Source: Planctomycetota bacterium
Lineage (GTDB): Bacteria; Planctomycetota; UBA8108; JACQVS01
DNA length: 58,345 nucleotides
Assembly: GCA_016209605.1 (NCBI GenBank)
Contig: JACQVS010000040.1
Span: 1-58,345, forward strand
Reading direction: 5' to 3'
Position numbers and translations under genes: made by a program. The notes beneath the pieces are model-generated. The model searched no databases and was not told the origin of the DNA. It was given only the letters and a program-made list of their open reading frames with translations. The first letter of the stretch is position 1. Every line of letters begins with the position of its first letter. This document shows, piece by piece, positions 27,484 through 35,399 of the stretch.

Positions 27484-28567
27484 ATGAGCCAGGAAGCCAT
27501 GAGATCGGATTCATGCCCGCCAATCCCCAGGACTACGCCGGAAGCGCCGGTGCTGTTCGATGTCGAGGCGGTCTACGCCTTGCTCTCTTGCAGCGGCCGC
27601 CACATCCGCCGGTTGGCCGATTCAGGTCGCGTGCCGCGGGGCTCTCCAATAGGACCAGCAACTTTCACCTCTCGGCCATGAAGGCTTTCTGACGCTGGAT
27701 TCATCGCTTCAGGCGCTCGCCGGAGAACCCCCTCGCGTACCTCGAAGGCGTCAATCCGGAAGTGGATGTCCACCATCGCCGTCGCGCCCTCGGCCCGGAG
27801 GAGATCCACCGGCTGGTCGAGGGCACAAGGTCCGCCCCCGCCTTCCGGAGGCTCTCCGGCCCCGACTGCGCCGTGCTTTACCTCACGGCAGCCTTCACCG
27901 GCCTTCGGGCCGCGGAGCTGGTGAGCTTCGGGTCCGGAAATCTCGACCTTGAAGCCCAGCCGCCTACAGTGACCGTCGCGGCCGGTTACTCGAAGCACCG
28001 CCGCCGCGATATCCTGCCGCTTCACCCGGAGCTGGCCGAGGAGCTGAAGCGCTGGCTCTCAAGGCGCCAGGAGCCAGCCGGAAGGCTCTGGCCGGGCAAC
28101 TGGAGCAACGAGGCGGGCGGCATGATCCGGAAGGACCTTGAGCGTGCCGGGATCCCCTTTGAGACCGAGGCCGGTGTCGCCGACTTCCACGCTCTGCGCC
28201 ATAGCTACCTCACGAACCTTGCCCGCTCCGGCGCCCACCCCAAGGCGATCCAGGCGCTGGCGCGACATTCCACCGTGGAATTGAGTCTCGGCCGCTACGC
28301 CCACTTCGGGGTTCTCGACATGGCGGCAGCGCTCCAGGGCATGCCTATGCCCAAGGGGAAGCCAGAGAACACCGAGGAAGCGAAGCTTGCCGCGGGTGCA
28401 GAGGGGATGCGTCTCACTTTGCCCAACAAAGTCCATGCAGGCCAGCATGCAGGAAATCTCGGCTTTTCGGGTCAATCGCTGTCCACCGCTAGCCATCGGC
28501 CGGCTTGCGCGCCCGGCGCCGAGCCTCTCCAGAAGAGCGGTGAAGGCTTCGAGTTACCCGCGCCTGA
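27484..28567 (+). pseudogene. Excisionase-integrase fusion remnant of an older element
   Basis: The first part (to about 27637) matches the start of the excisionase gene at 34894 (FDVEAVYALLSCSGRHIRRLADSGRVPR against LDVEDVARLLTCSTRHVRRLADSGRMPR). At 27637-27641 it jumps into the middle of an integrase closely related to the one at 35400 (RTSNFHLSAMKAF, then a TGA at 27690-27692, then LEGVNPEVDVHHRRRALGPEE). Relative to the intact copy about 780 bp are missing: the excisionase 3' half, the small helix-turn-helix gene and the integrase N-terminal half. Catalytic residues of the C-terminal half remain (TGLRAAEL, HALRHSY, ARHSTVELSLGRYAH). It ends in the att repeat and remains open through it to 28865. 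Confidence 0.85.
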
Positions 28568-28640
28568 GAGTGAAAATGGCGGAGAGGGAGGGATTCGAAC
28601 CCCCGGTGGCCTTTTGGACCACAGCGGTTTTCAAGACCGC
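28568..28640. repeat. att repeat, left copy (partial tRNA-Ser(TGA))
   Basis: A 73-bp stretch is identical to 36743-36815. It contains the 3' two thirds of tRNA-Ser(TGA), from CCA through the anticodon stem, on the minus strand; beyond 28640 the tRNA 5' part is missing and element sequence begins. This is the left boundary of the 8.2-kb element and, at the same time, the right boundary of the older remnant. Confidence 0.92.
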
Positions 28641-28865
28641 TCGACTCCATCCCGAAGTCATGAATCCAAGCGGTCTTGTGAATATGCCCCATCGCTGCTT
28701 ACAGGCCCGCTTACAGGAAAAAAGGGAAAATCGCCTGAAAACCGCGATCCCGACCTGGCAAAAGTCCTCGCCGCCTGGCCGGCGCTCCCGGAGCCCATCC
28801 GCCGGGCGATCCTGGCCCTGGTCGAAGCCGCCGCCCCTCAAGCCAAGAAAGAGGGACCCCGATAA
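28641..28865 (+). other. Displaced C-terminal tail of the element's integrase
   Basis: Read in the frame that enters from the att repeat, this segment encodes 74 residues ending at TGA 28863-28865: a linker with LTGPLTG, then DPDLAKVLAAWPALPEPIRR and a helical end. When the element is circular, the att cores recombine and this segment becomes the 3' end of the integrase gene at 35400. The DPDL...AWPxLPExIR segment resembles the C-terminus I recall from many integrases, which supports it as the true tail. Confidence 0.7.
28697..28720 (+). promoter_or_regulatory. Putative integrase arm-type sites, left arm
   Basis: Two direct copies of GCTTACAGG lie 12 bp apart, 56 bp inside the left att core. 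A perfect 24-bp match occurs at 36608-36631 inside the other end of the element in the same orientation. Paired direct repeats flanking an att core are the usual form of arm-type binding sites. A diverged version (GCATGCAGG) occupies the same place in the older remnant near 28434-28457. Confidence 0.55.
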
Positions 28866-28932
28866 AGTCGAAATGAGCTCGGAGACGGTCGCGATGGCGG
28901 CGCTGGGGAAACCTGGCGCCGCCTTTTTCCAA

Positions 28933-28958
28933 AGAGAGAGAGAGAGAGAGAGAGAGAG
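28933..28958 (+). repeat. (AG)13 dinucleotide tract
   Basis: Thirteen AG units end in GGGAAAG immediately before the ATG at 28965. The tract contains the purine-rich ribosome-binding sequence of the recombinase gene, so changes in its length could alter initiation at this start. Confidence 0.85.
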
Positions 28959-28964
28959 GGAAAG

Positions 28965-29948
28965 ATGCCTACCATGAAAGACCTGCGCGAAACGGTGATC
29001 GGTCACTACCGCAGGAATCAACTCCGTTCGCTCAAGCGCGCCAAGGAGGCTCTCAAAAAACTTGCGAGATTCTTCGGCGCGAAGTGTGATCTCGCCTCGA
29101 TTGATTATCTCGCGCTCACTCGATTCATTGACTGGGACATGAAGGAGCACGCTCCAGCGACGGCGCTCTACTCGCTCTCGATTCTCAGGAAAGGCCTGAA
29201 GGAACTCGAGCGGGCCGGGCTCCTGCACTGCCCGGTCTTCCCCAAGATCCGGATCCGGAACGCTCGCAAGGTCTTCTTCGAGGAGGAGGAGTTGCGCGCC
29301 ATGCAACCTCATCTCCCCGCTTACCTGCGGTCGCTGGTGCTTTTCCTCGCCCTGACCGGCTGGCGCCGGGGCGAGGCGACGGCCCTGAGATGGAGCGACA
29401 TCGACTTCACCCAAGGAATCATCCGTATCAACGACTCGAAGAACGGCGAGGGGCGCATTTTCCCCTTCCGTGATTTCCCCAAGCTGCGCGCGCTCCTCGA
29501 GGAACAACGCCAGCGAACGACCGAATTGGAGAAGAAGCTCAAGAAGGCGATTCCTTGGGTCTTCTGGTCCCAGCCGGAGATCCGCCCTTATCAGTGGGGG
29601 GAACGGCTTCGGGACTTCCGGAAGTCTTGGATCGAGGCCTTGCGACTCGCGGGCCTTCGGGACAAGAAGCCGCATGACCTCCGGCGGACCGCCGTCCGGA
29701 ACCTGACGCGCGCCGGAATCCCGCGCGCGATCGCCATGAAGCTGATCGGTCACAAGACGGAGAGCATTTACACGCGCTACGACATCGTTTCGGAGCCTGA
29801 TCTGCAAAACGCTACCGCGCAGCTCGGCCGGTATCTGGAAAGAAAGACAGCGCCGGTTGCCAACAACTCCCCCGGTCCCTGCATCGTCGAGCACCGAGCG
29901 ACCGGAGGCGATGAATCCGCTTGGTTTCCTGGGGGATATTGTCAGTAG
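28965..29948 (+). CDS. Tyrosine recombinase (second recombinase of the element)
   Basis: A 327-residue phage-integrase-family protein. The SAM-like N-terminal domain covers residues 1-95 and the catalytic domain 100-290. The active-site set is complete: Arg134 (TGWRRGE), His237 and Arg240 (PHDLRRTAVRNL), His263 (IGHKTES), nucleophile Tyr272 (YTRYDIV). The ATG at 28965 sits behind the AG tract; an ATG at 28974 is an alternative. It is unrelated in detail to the integrase at 35400, so the element carries two different recombinases. It may be a resolvase for element multimers or part of a nested older insertion. Confidence 0.88.
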   Translation: MPTMKDLRETVIGHYRRNQLRSLKRAKEALKKLARFFGAKCDLASIDYLALTRFIDWDMKEHAPATALYSLSILRKGLKELERAGLLHCPVFPKIRIRNARKVFFEEEELRAMQPHLPAYLRSLVLFLALTGWRRGEATALRWSDIDFTQGIIRINDSKNGEGRIFPFRDFPKLRALLEEQRQRTTELEKKLKKAIPWVFWSQPEIRPYQWGERLRDFRKSWIEALRLAGLRDKKPHDLRRTAVRNLTRAGIPRAIAMKLIGHKTESIYTRYDIVSEPDLQNATAQLGRYLERKTAPVANNSPGPCIVEHRATGGDESAWFPGGYCQ

Positions 29949-30233
29949 ATGATGACGGTTTTGGGCCCGCTGGAAGCAAAAGACGGTAACCGAGCGGTTT
30001 TTTGGTTGCTTCCAGGCGGAATCGAGCCGTTTTTAGGCCAAGTTGGTGAAATAGGATCCGAGCCGGCCATGGCCATCCCGGGGCCGGAGGCCGCGCCCTG
30101 AACCTCGCGCTATTTCCCACCGCGCCGGTCGGGATTCTCCGCCCCGCCCGAATTGACATCGGCGAGGAGCCGCCGCAGTCCCATGGTTCGCGACAAGGTG
30201 AAATTGGATCTCGGCTTATGATAAAATGTCACC

Positions 30234-30698
30234 ATGTCGGAACCTGACGCTGAAGTCAATTTAGATCAACCGCTGACGCCCGAACAGATTGAGGCGCTGG
30301 CCCTCCTTGCAGCGGGGCTCTCGCAGAAAGAAATCGCCGCCCGGTTGCAGATCCGGGAAGAGACCATCTGTCGGTGGAAAAACCGTCCGGCGTTCGCTGA
30401 AGAACACCGGCGCTTGATCGAGGGAATCAAAGTTGAGTCGCGCGAACGAATCCATGTTTTGGCGCGCGAGGCGATCGATGCGCTGAAGAAGCTCCTCGTA
30501 GATGAAGACCCGCGAGTGCGGCTCGAGGCGGCGAAGACGGTCCTCCAGGGGGCGCGGATTCTCGGACCGGCGACGCAGGTAAAAGTCGAGATTGACGCCC
30601 ATGACGCGCTCAGGAGCATGTCGAGCGAGGATTTGCGGCGGGCGGTGGAGCAGCTCGCGCTCCAGCGCACCGGCTCTCGGATCCAAGGGACCCCATGA
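30234..30698 (+). CDS. HTH protein resembling phage terminase small subunits
   Basis: A 154-residue protein. Residues 14-50 form a helix-turn-helix (LTPEQIEALALLAAGLSQKEIAARLQIREETICRWKN), as in phBC6A51-type small terminase or transposase-HTH proteins. The rest is helical (ALKKLLVDEDPRVRLEAAKTVLQGA), a HEAT-like segment common in small terminase subunits. No large terminase is present, so either it is a remnant of a phage-derived packaging module or it has another DNA-binding role. The 285-bp gap upstream of it contains no recognisable gene. Confidence 0.6.
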   Translation: MSEPDAEVNLDQPLTPEQIEALALLAAGLSQKEIAARLQIREETICRWKNRPAFAEEHRRLIEGIKVESRERIHVLAREAIDALKKLLVDEDPRVRLEAAKTVLQGARILGPATQVKVEIDAHDALRSMSSEDLRRAVEQLALQRTGSRIQGTP

Positions 30699-30767
30699 GC
30701 GGCGATCGGGCCGCCATGCTCGCCGCCGTCGCCTGAGACGCCCTCTGTCCGACATACCTTAAGAGGG

Positions 30768-31556
30768 CTAATCGATGTATTCGACAAGAAGCCAGGATAG
30801 CTCCATCGCGCTGCCGGCACGCGGATTGCCATCACCCACGTTGAAACACGTTCCCGAACTGTTCACGGTGATGAAGTGTTCGCCGGCTGGAATCTCAAAG
30901 GCAAAAACTTTACTCGTTCCTTTTGTACGAGTTTGCAGACTAACTAATATCTCACCATCAAGAAAAAGATCGAAAGTTAGGTCTTGCGGCTGTGAAGAAA
31001 GTACGGAGTAGTCAAACTCAAAGCTGAGATCGGCTTCCCGGTTAGTTTGGAAGCTAATCTTGTCGGAGTCAATCGTTCCTTGCCTAATTGCTAAAAGTGA
31101 GTGGTCCAGTCCTAAAAAATTTGCCTGTCCCGATTTCACTTCATATCTTTCAGCTTCTTGAACGGTGCAGGGGGAGGAAAAAACGATATTAAGTATGGAC
31201 TTTCCCTTTATGAAAAATGGAACATCTGACTGACTTGACTGGAGATCTTGAATTGCCACCCGGATTGTGGTGTTCTCTTCAGAAAGGGCGGTTACCTGGT
31301 TTTCAAGATTGGCAAGCCTTGAAAGCAATTCCGGTGAATCCGCGATGGCCACCGGTTCCGGCCCGCCCCTGAACAGGTGCAGCAACAAAAAAACAGCATC
31401 CGCAATGTCAAGTTGGCCATCGCCGTTGGTGTCGCCGTTTTGGGCGGCCAGATTGCCGCCAGCGCCACGCTGCGCAGTCACAGGAATACCCACCAGGAAG
31501 ATGCCGATCATGATGCAGGCGAGCAGAGTTGTGGAAAGGCCCAGGATCTTCTTCAT
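30768..31556 (-). CDS. Secreted protein with a single dockerin-like repeat (element cargo)
   Basis: A 262-residue protein starting at 31556 behind AAGGAGA. It has a signal peptide (KILGLSTTLLACIMIGIFLV), one calcium-loop repeat (GDTNGDGQLDIADAVFLLLHL, about half a normal dockerin), a coiled-coil segment (LLSRLANLENQVTALSEENTTI), then a beta-rich domain of about 170 residues with no recognised family. It is AT-richer than its surroundings and transcribed against the other element genes, so it looks like acquired cargo. The start was moved inward from a longer frame that lacks a ribosome-binding site. Confidence 0.75.
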   Translation of the reverse strand: MKKILGLSTTLLACIMIGIFLVGIPVTAQRGAGGNLAAQNGDTNGDGQLDIADAVFLLLHLFRGGPEPVAIADSPELLSRLANLENQVTALSEENTTIRVAIQDLQSSQSDVPFFIKGKSILNIVFSSPCTVQEAERYEVKSGQANFLGLDHSLLAIRQGTIDSDKISFQTNREADLSFEFDYSVLSSQPQDLTFDLFLDGEILVSLQTRTKGTSKVFAFEIPAGEHFITVNSSGTCFNVGDGNPRAGSAMELSWLLVEYID

Positions 31557-31801
31557 AACAATTCTCCTTCTTTGAACGGACTCAGAAAAGCTACCTGTCC
31601 ATTGATCGATGATAAGCCGAAAGAGGCTCCGATGGGAAGGGCAATAAGCCGTTTTGGTTCCAGCTTGTTTCAAGATTGGAGTTGGTTTTGATCTCTTTCC
31701 AACTTCAGGGGTTTGGTTACAATATTGGCTTGGGATTGTTGAAGAGAAACCGCAAGTAAAAAAAGCCCCGGGATTGGGGCTCTTCAAAGAAAGAAATTAT
31801 T

Positions 31802-32518
31802 ATGGCAAAAAGAATACCCCCTGCCGCCAGTAAAGTCAATCCTCCCATCCAGCCTTCACCGTCAAGTTCTTCGGACCGGCCGTTTAGAGTGGAATACAAA
31901 GCGGATGAAGCATTCGAAAAGCTTGCTTCCGAAATGATCGACGAGCCCGCGAGTGATGATTTTGACGTAGTGGGGGCTCTACGCGCCATCCTAGAAGGCC
32001 GGGGAGGTCCGAGGCGGTTATTCGTAGCGTTACAGAGGGTTAAAAAAGAACCGTGGGGGGAACGCGGTCCAGTCGCCGACCTCTTGATAGAAATCCTCAG
32101 TGAGTACTTCTACTACCAAACAGCGGAGGAGTTTCGCCGGAATTGGGATCTCATCCACGGTTGGATCGCAGGCAATGCCGTGTTGTACCAACCTGGGCTA
32201 ATCAACAGGCTTGCCGAGGCCATCAAGAGAGCCAAAAAAGCCGAGAGAGCAGCCGAGGCCCGGCCGGCGGCGAGAGAGGGCGGGAGCGGGACGACAGCGG
32301 AGCCGGGGGGCAAGCTGAAACCTCCGAAGCCGCCGGCCGGTATGGTACGTATCGATGACATTAATTCCCTCGACCCTGCGCCAAAGGCACTGAGCCGTAC
32401 AAGCGTATGGCGTAAGCGCAAAGGCCGCGGCCTCAATTATTTCCGCGACTTGGGCGCGTGGTACGGACCGCAGCGGACCGTGGAAGATCTCAAAAAAAAC
32501 ACCCGCTCGAAGATGTGA
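31802..32518 (+). CDS. Hypothetical element protein
   Basis: A 238-residue soluble protein that I do not recognise. The N-terminal 30 residues are Pro/Ser-rich, residues 35-140 are probably helical (AFEKLASEMIDEP, EEFRRNWDLIHGWIAG), followed by an Ala/Glu/Lys-rich segment and a basic C-terminus (RKRKGRGLNYFRDLGAWYGP). No catalytic motif is visible. It precedes the replication-type genes in the same direction, separated by 143 bases from the next gene. Confidence 0.6.
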   Translation: MAKRIPPAASKVNPPIQPSPSSSSDRPFRVEYKADEAFEKLASEMIDEPASDDFDVVGALRAILEGRGGPRRLFVALQRVKKEPWGERGPVADLLIEILSEYFYYQTAEEFRRNWDLIHGWIAGNAVLYQPGLINRLAEAIKRAKKAERAAEARPAAREGGSGTTAEPGGKLKPPKPPAGMVRIDDINSLDPAPKALSRTSVWRKRKGRGLNYFRDLGAWYGPQRTVEDLKKNTRSKM

Positions 32519-32661
32519 AACGGGCCGCCGTTTCATTTTTTTCTCTCCCCCTACTCTCGCCTTTCCCCTCTGAACACGCCCATTGAAACAGGGCTGCCGG
32601 TTTCACTCTCGTTTCATAGCCCCCTGGAGCACGGACTTCCACCCCATCATACTGCGCGGGC

Positions 32662-32889
32662 ATGATCAACAACGCGCAGACCCGCTCATCACCACCGCGA
32701 GCCTACAGTACTCGCGAGGTGGCCGATGCTCTCGGTGTCCATGAGACTACAATCCGCCTCGAGGTCATGCGGGGGCGGCTACACGCCATCCGCATCGGCC
32801 GCCTGCTACGGATACCTTCGGCCGCTCTCATCGATTATCTCGAGCGAGAGCACGTCGAGCAGAGGGCACCGTTACGCCCAAGAAAGTAA
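32662..32889 (+). CDS. HTH_17/excisionase-type DNA-binding protein
   Basis: A 75-residue protein with the short winged helix of the excisionase/HTH_17 family: YSTREVADALGVHETTIRLEVMRGRLHAIRIGRLLRIPSAAL. Proteins of this type act as excision factors or as activators in satellites and integrative elements. It lies 63 bases ahead of the ATPase gene in the same direction and could control it. A second protein of the same type is encoded at 34894. Confidence 0.82.
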   Translation: MINNAQTRSSPPRAYSTREVADALGVHETTIRLEVMRGRLHAIRIGRLLRIPSAALIDYLEREHVEQRAPLRPRK

Positions 32890-32952
32890 TGACGACAAAA
32901 TGCCGCCGGCGATCCTGACGAGGGAGAGCGGCGGCGGGAAACAAAGAAGGGA

Positions 32953-34392
32953 ATGATCAATTTACCTCAAGAATCAACAAATTCAACTCTTACCGCAACC
33001 GGCCCGGCTGGGCTTAACGGCAACCTGGCCATCGCCGTCATTCGTGCTTTCGAACGACCTTTAAAGGAAACACCCAGGACAGAAATTGCAACAAGCGTTG
33101 AAATTGCCTGCCGGAATTTAAGGCGCAATTTTTTTTGTGGTGCACTTCGGGATTACAGCTTCACACAAATCAAGGAAGAACTACTCCACCACATCGAGAT
33201 GGAATCGCCCTGGGAGGCCGATTCAGAGGTTTCGGAATTCGTTGAGTTTTATCTTTCTGCCGAGGATGAGCAAGTCCTTGATGAGATCGAGACCGCCGGC
33301 GAAGAGAAGGAAAGCCACCTTCAAGCACTCTCCGCCGCCGATGTCATGAAGCTCGAGGGTGAGGAAATTGACTGGACTATTCAAGGCATACTTGCCTTTG
33401 GGAGCATGGGCATTATCTCTGGATATGCTGGGCTCGGGAAGACTTGGCTTGCATTCGAGTTGGCCATCGAAGCTGCCCGAGGGGGAAGCTGGCTCGGCAA
33501 GTTCCCCTGTCGGAAGGTCCGGGTTCTATATATCGACGAGGAAAGTTCCCAGCAACTCCTCCGGCACCGTCTGGGCAAGCTCTTGGCCGGGAAGGGAATT
33601 CCTGGCGAAGGGCTCGACCTTCACTTCATAATCCAGGCCGGCTTCAATCTATCCGACCCGGCGAAGTTGGCCGCCTTCAGGCAGCTATTCAGCAATCTCA
33701 AGCCAGACTTGGTTATCGTTGATTCTTTGATTCGGATCCATCAGGCCGATGAGAACGATGCCAAACAGATGGCAGGAATTTTTCGCACGCTTCGGGAGCT
33801 GATGAGGGAGCACGGCTTCACCGTTCTCCTCATCGACCACCATCGGAAACTCCAGCCGTTCGGCGAATCGCTATCCCAGCTCCGGGGAAGTACGGAGAAG
33901 GCGGCGGCGGTCGATATGGTCATCCTCTTGTTGAAGAAGAATGGGCAACTTGAGATCGAACACGCCAAAAGCAGGTACGCGGAGCCCGTCCCGGCCTTCA
34001 TCGTTGAGCTGAAGGACCCCGTCCCTGGGCAAACCACCGTTACCCATGCTGGGGGAGCCGCCGAGGCTGCTGCCGAGGCCGCCTTGGCGTCCGGCCGATC
34101 GTTCGTCCTGAAGGCCCTGGAAGGTGGGTCCTGGATTGCCCGGAAGGCGCTCATCGAACAGGGGAAGGATAAAGGGGTTCCCCAGAAGGCCCTCGATGCC
34201 GCCTTTAAAGCACTGGCGGAGGAGAATTCACTGGTCCGAGAGGATCGCAGGCCGGAACAGGGGCCCGGGGGCCGCGCCGCCTATTACCGCCTGGCCATGT
34301 CTCCAAATAATTCGTTTCACGTTTCCACCCCTTATATAGAAGGAAACGGAAACGAATTCGAAGGGGGGGTCAAAGAGGGGGGTGCGCCATGA
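32953..34392 (+). CDS. RepA-like AAA ATPase (replication helicase type)
   Basis: A 479-residue protein with an AAA_25/RecA-fold ATPase core: Walker A GYAGLGKTW near residues 157-165, Walker B LVIVDSLIR near 254-262, and the LLIDHHRK and LRGST segments typical of RepA/KaiC-like plasmid replication helicases. The N-terminal 140 residues resemble an initiator-type extension without known motif. The C-terminal 80 residues look like a winged-helix region (ALEGGSWIARKALIEQ...). This is the best candidate for autonomous replication of the circular element. Its end overlaps the next gene by four bases. Confidence 0.82.
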   Translation: MINLPQESTNSTLTATGPAGLNGNLAIAVIRAFERPLKETPRTEIATSVEIACRNLRRNFFCGALRDYSFTQIKEELLHHIEMESPWEADSEVSEFVEFYLSAEDEQVLDEIETAGEEKESHLQALSAADVMKLEGEEIDWTIQGILAFGSMGIISGYAGLGKTWLAFELAIEAARGGSWLGKFPCRKVRVLYIDEESSQQLLRHRLGKLLAGKGIPGEGLDLHFIIQAGFNLSDPAKLAAFRQLFSNLKPDLVIVDSLIRIHQADENDAKQMAGIFRTLRELMREHGFTVLLIDHHRKLQPFGESLSQLRGSTEKAAAVDMVILLLKKNGQLEIEHAKSRYAEPVPAFIVELKDPVPGQTTVTHAGGAAEAAAEAALASGRSFVLKALEGGSWIARKALIEQGKDKGVPQKALDAAFKALAEENSLVREDRRPEQGPGGRAAYYRLAMSPNNSFHVSTPYIEGNGNEFEGGVKEGGAP

Positions 34393-34616
34393 ACGCCCCC
34401 GCCATTAACAGCCCCCTCGCCACCCCTGGCCGCTGCGCCACCTGCGGCCGGCCCCTCCACCGCGACCCGGAATCCTGGGTCCTGGACTTCCGCCGGGGTG
34501 ACCCCCGCCGGCCGCAAGGGAGCCGATGGGCGCTGTGCTCCTGGTGCTGGACCAAGGCCGCCAGGGACTTCCATGTTGGCCGTCTTCGCCGGTCTTCGGC
34601 GAGGGAGACAGCATGA
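34389..34616 (+). CDS. Small zinc-ribbon-like protein
   Basis: A 75-residue protein with two CxxC pairs (CATC at residues 16-19 and CSWC near 53-56), spaced as in a small zinc ribbon, and a basic C-terminus. It is coupled to the ATPase gene by an ATGA overlap and to the next gene by another ATGA, so it belongs to the replication operon. Function is unknown. Confidence 0.65.
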   Translation: MNAPAINSPLATPGRCATCGRPLHRDPESWVLDFRRGDPRRPQGSRWALCSWCWTKAARDFHVGRLRRSSARETA

Positions 34617-34897
34617 GCACCCAAAAGGACCGCGACGATACAGCGGCGCTCCTGGCCTTGATCTCCTGGACCCGGCGGGTCCTCCGGGCGCTTCGCCAGG
34701 ACCGCCGAGGCGATCCCCACGTCGCCCGCGTCCTGCGGGCCATCCTGGAGGCCCTGATCCGCTGCCCGGACGGTCGGGACCGCTGCCTTGAGTGCTTTGG
34801 CTTGTGGGAACGGCTGGAAATGCCGGCCTGGCGGCTGGGCGGTGTCCAAACACTTGAAACGCCGCTGCCGGCGACCTCCGGGAGGATGACGCCATGA
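34613..34897 (+). CDS. Small hypothetical element protein
   Basis: A 94-residue protein starting in an ATGA overlap with the previous gene and ending in another with the next. Residues 8-50 look helical and basic (LLALISWTRRVLRALRQDRRGD); two cysteines (CPDGRDRCLEC region) could bind a metal. I do not recognise it. The continuous overlaps show that it is part of the element's operon. Confidence 0.6.
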   Translation: MSTQKDRDDTAALLALISWTRRVLRALRQDRRGDPHVARVLRAILEALIRCPDGRDRCLECFGLWERLEMPAWRLGGVQTLETPLPATSGRMTP

Positions 34898-35154
34898 CGC
34901 CGGCAGATCCGGCCTTGGCGGTGAAGCGGCTGGCGGAGCCCCCGGCGCTCCTCGACGTGGAGGACGTCGCCCGGCTGCTTACCTGCTCGACGCGCCATGT
35001 CCGGCGCTTGGCCGATTCGGGCCGCATGCCGCGGCCATTGAAGATCGGCGCTCTTGTCCGTTGGCGGCGGGGGGAAATCGACGCTTGGATTGCCGCCGGC
35101 TGCCCGGCGCGGCTGGAAGTGAAAAAATCTTTACGAAAACCCGTTGACAGATAA
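34894..35154 (+). CDS. Excisionase/AlpA-type DNA-binding protein
   Basis: An 86-residue HTH_17 protein: PPALLDVEDVARLLTCSTRHVRRLADSGRMPRPLKIGALVRWRRGEIDAWI. It has the usual excisionase or AlpA length and lies upstream of the integrase, where such genes normally sit. The corresponding gene of the older element survives only as its first half (27484-27637). It overlaps the preceding gene by four bases. Confidence 0.85.
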   Translation: MTPADPALAVKRLAEPPALLDVEDVARLLTCSTRHVRRLADSGRMPRPLKIGALVRWRRGEIDAWIAAGCPARLEVKKSLRKPVDR

Positions 35155-35180
35155 ACCACTATGTGGGATGATTATCACGT

Positions 35181-35396
35181 ATGGCAAGCAAACAGAAAAC
35201 CAGAACCTGGGACAGTCTGGGCGAGGCACTGAAGGTTTTGATCCGCGAGACCGACAACTTTTACCGCCTTGAGAAGGAAACGGGCGTCCAGCGCGGCAGC
35301 ATGATGCGCTTGGTCCGAGGGGAACGTTCTCTCCAGCTCCCCTTCGCCGACAAGCTGGCGCAGTACTTCAAGCTCAAGGTCATCAAGGAGGATTGA
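35181..35396 (+). CDS. Small Xre-like helix-turn-helix protein
   Basis: A 71-residue protein with a compact helix-turn-helix: FYRLEKETGVQRGSMMRLVRGERSLQLPFADKLAQYF. It is followed three bases later by the integrase ATG and shares its GGAGG-type spacing, so the two are co-transcribed. The preceding 26 bases contain TTGACA at 35142-35147 and TATGTGGGATGAT, a possible promoter for this gene and the integrase. It may repress or tune the integrase. Confidence 0.75.
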   Translation: MASKQKTRTWDSLGEALKVLIRETDNFYRLEKETGVQRGSMMRLVRGERSLQLPFADKLAQYFKLKVIKED

Positions 35397-35399
35397 ACC

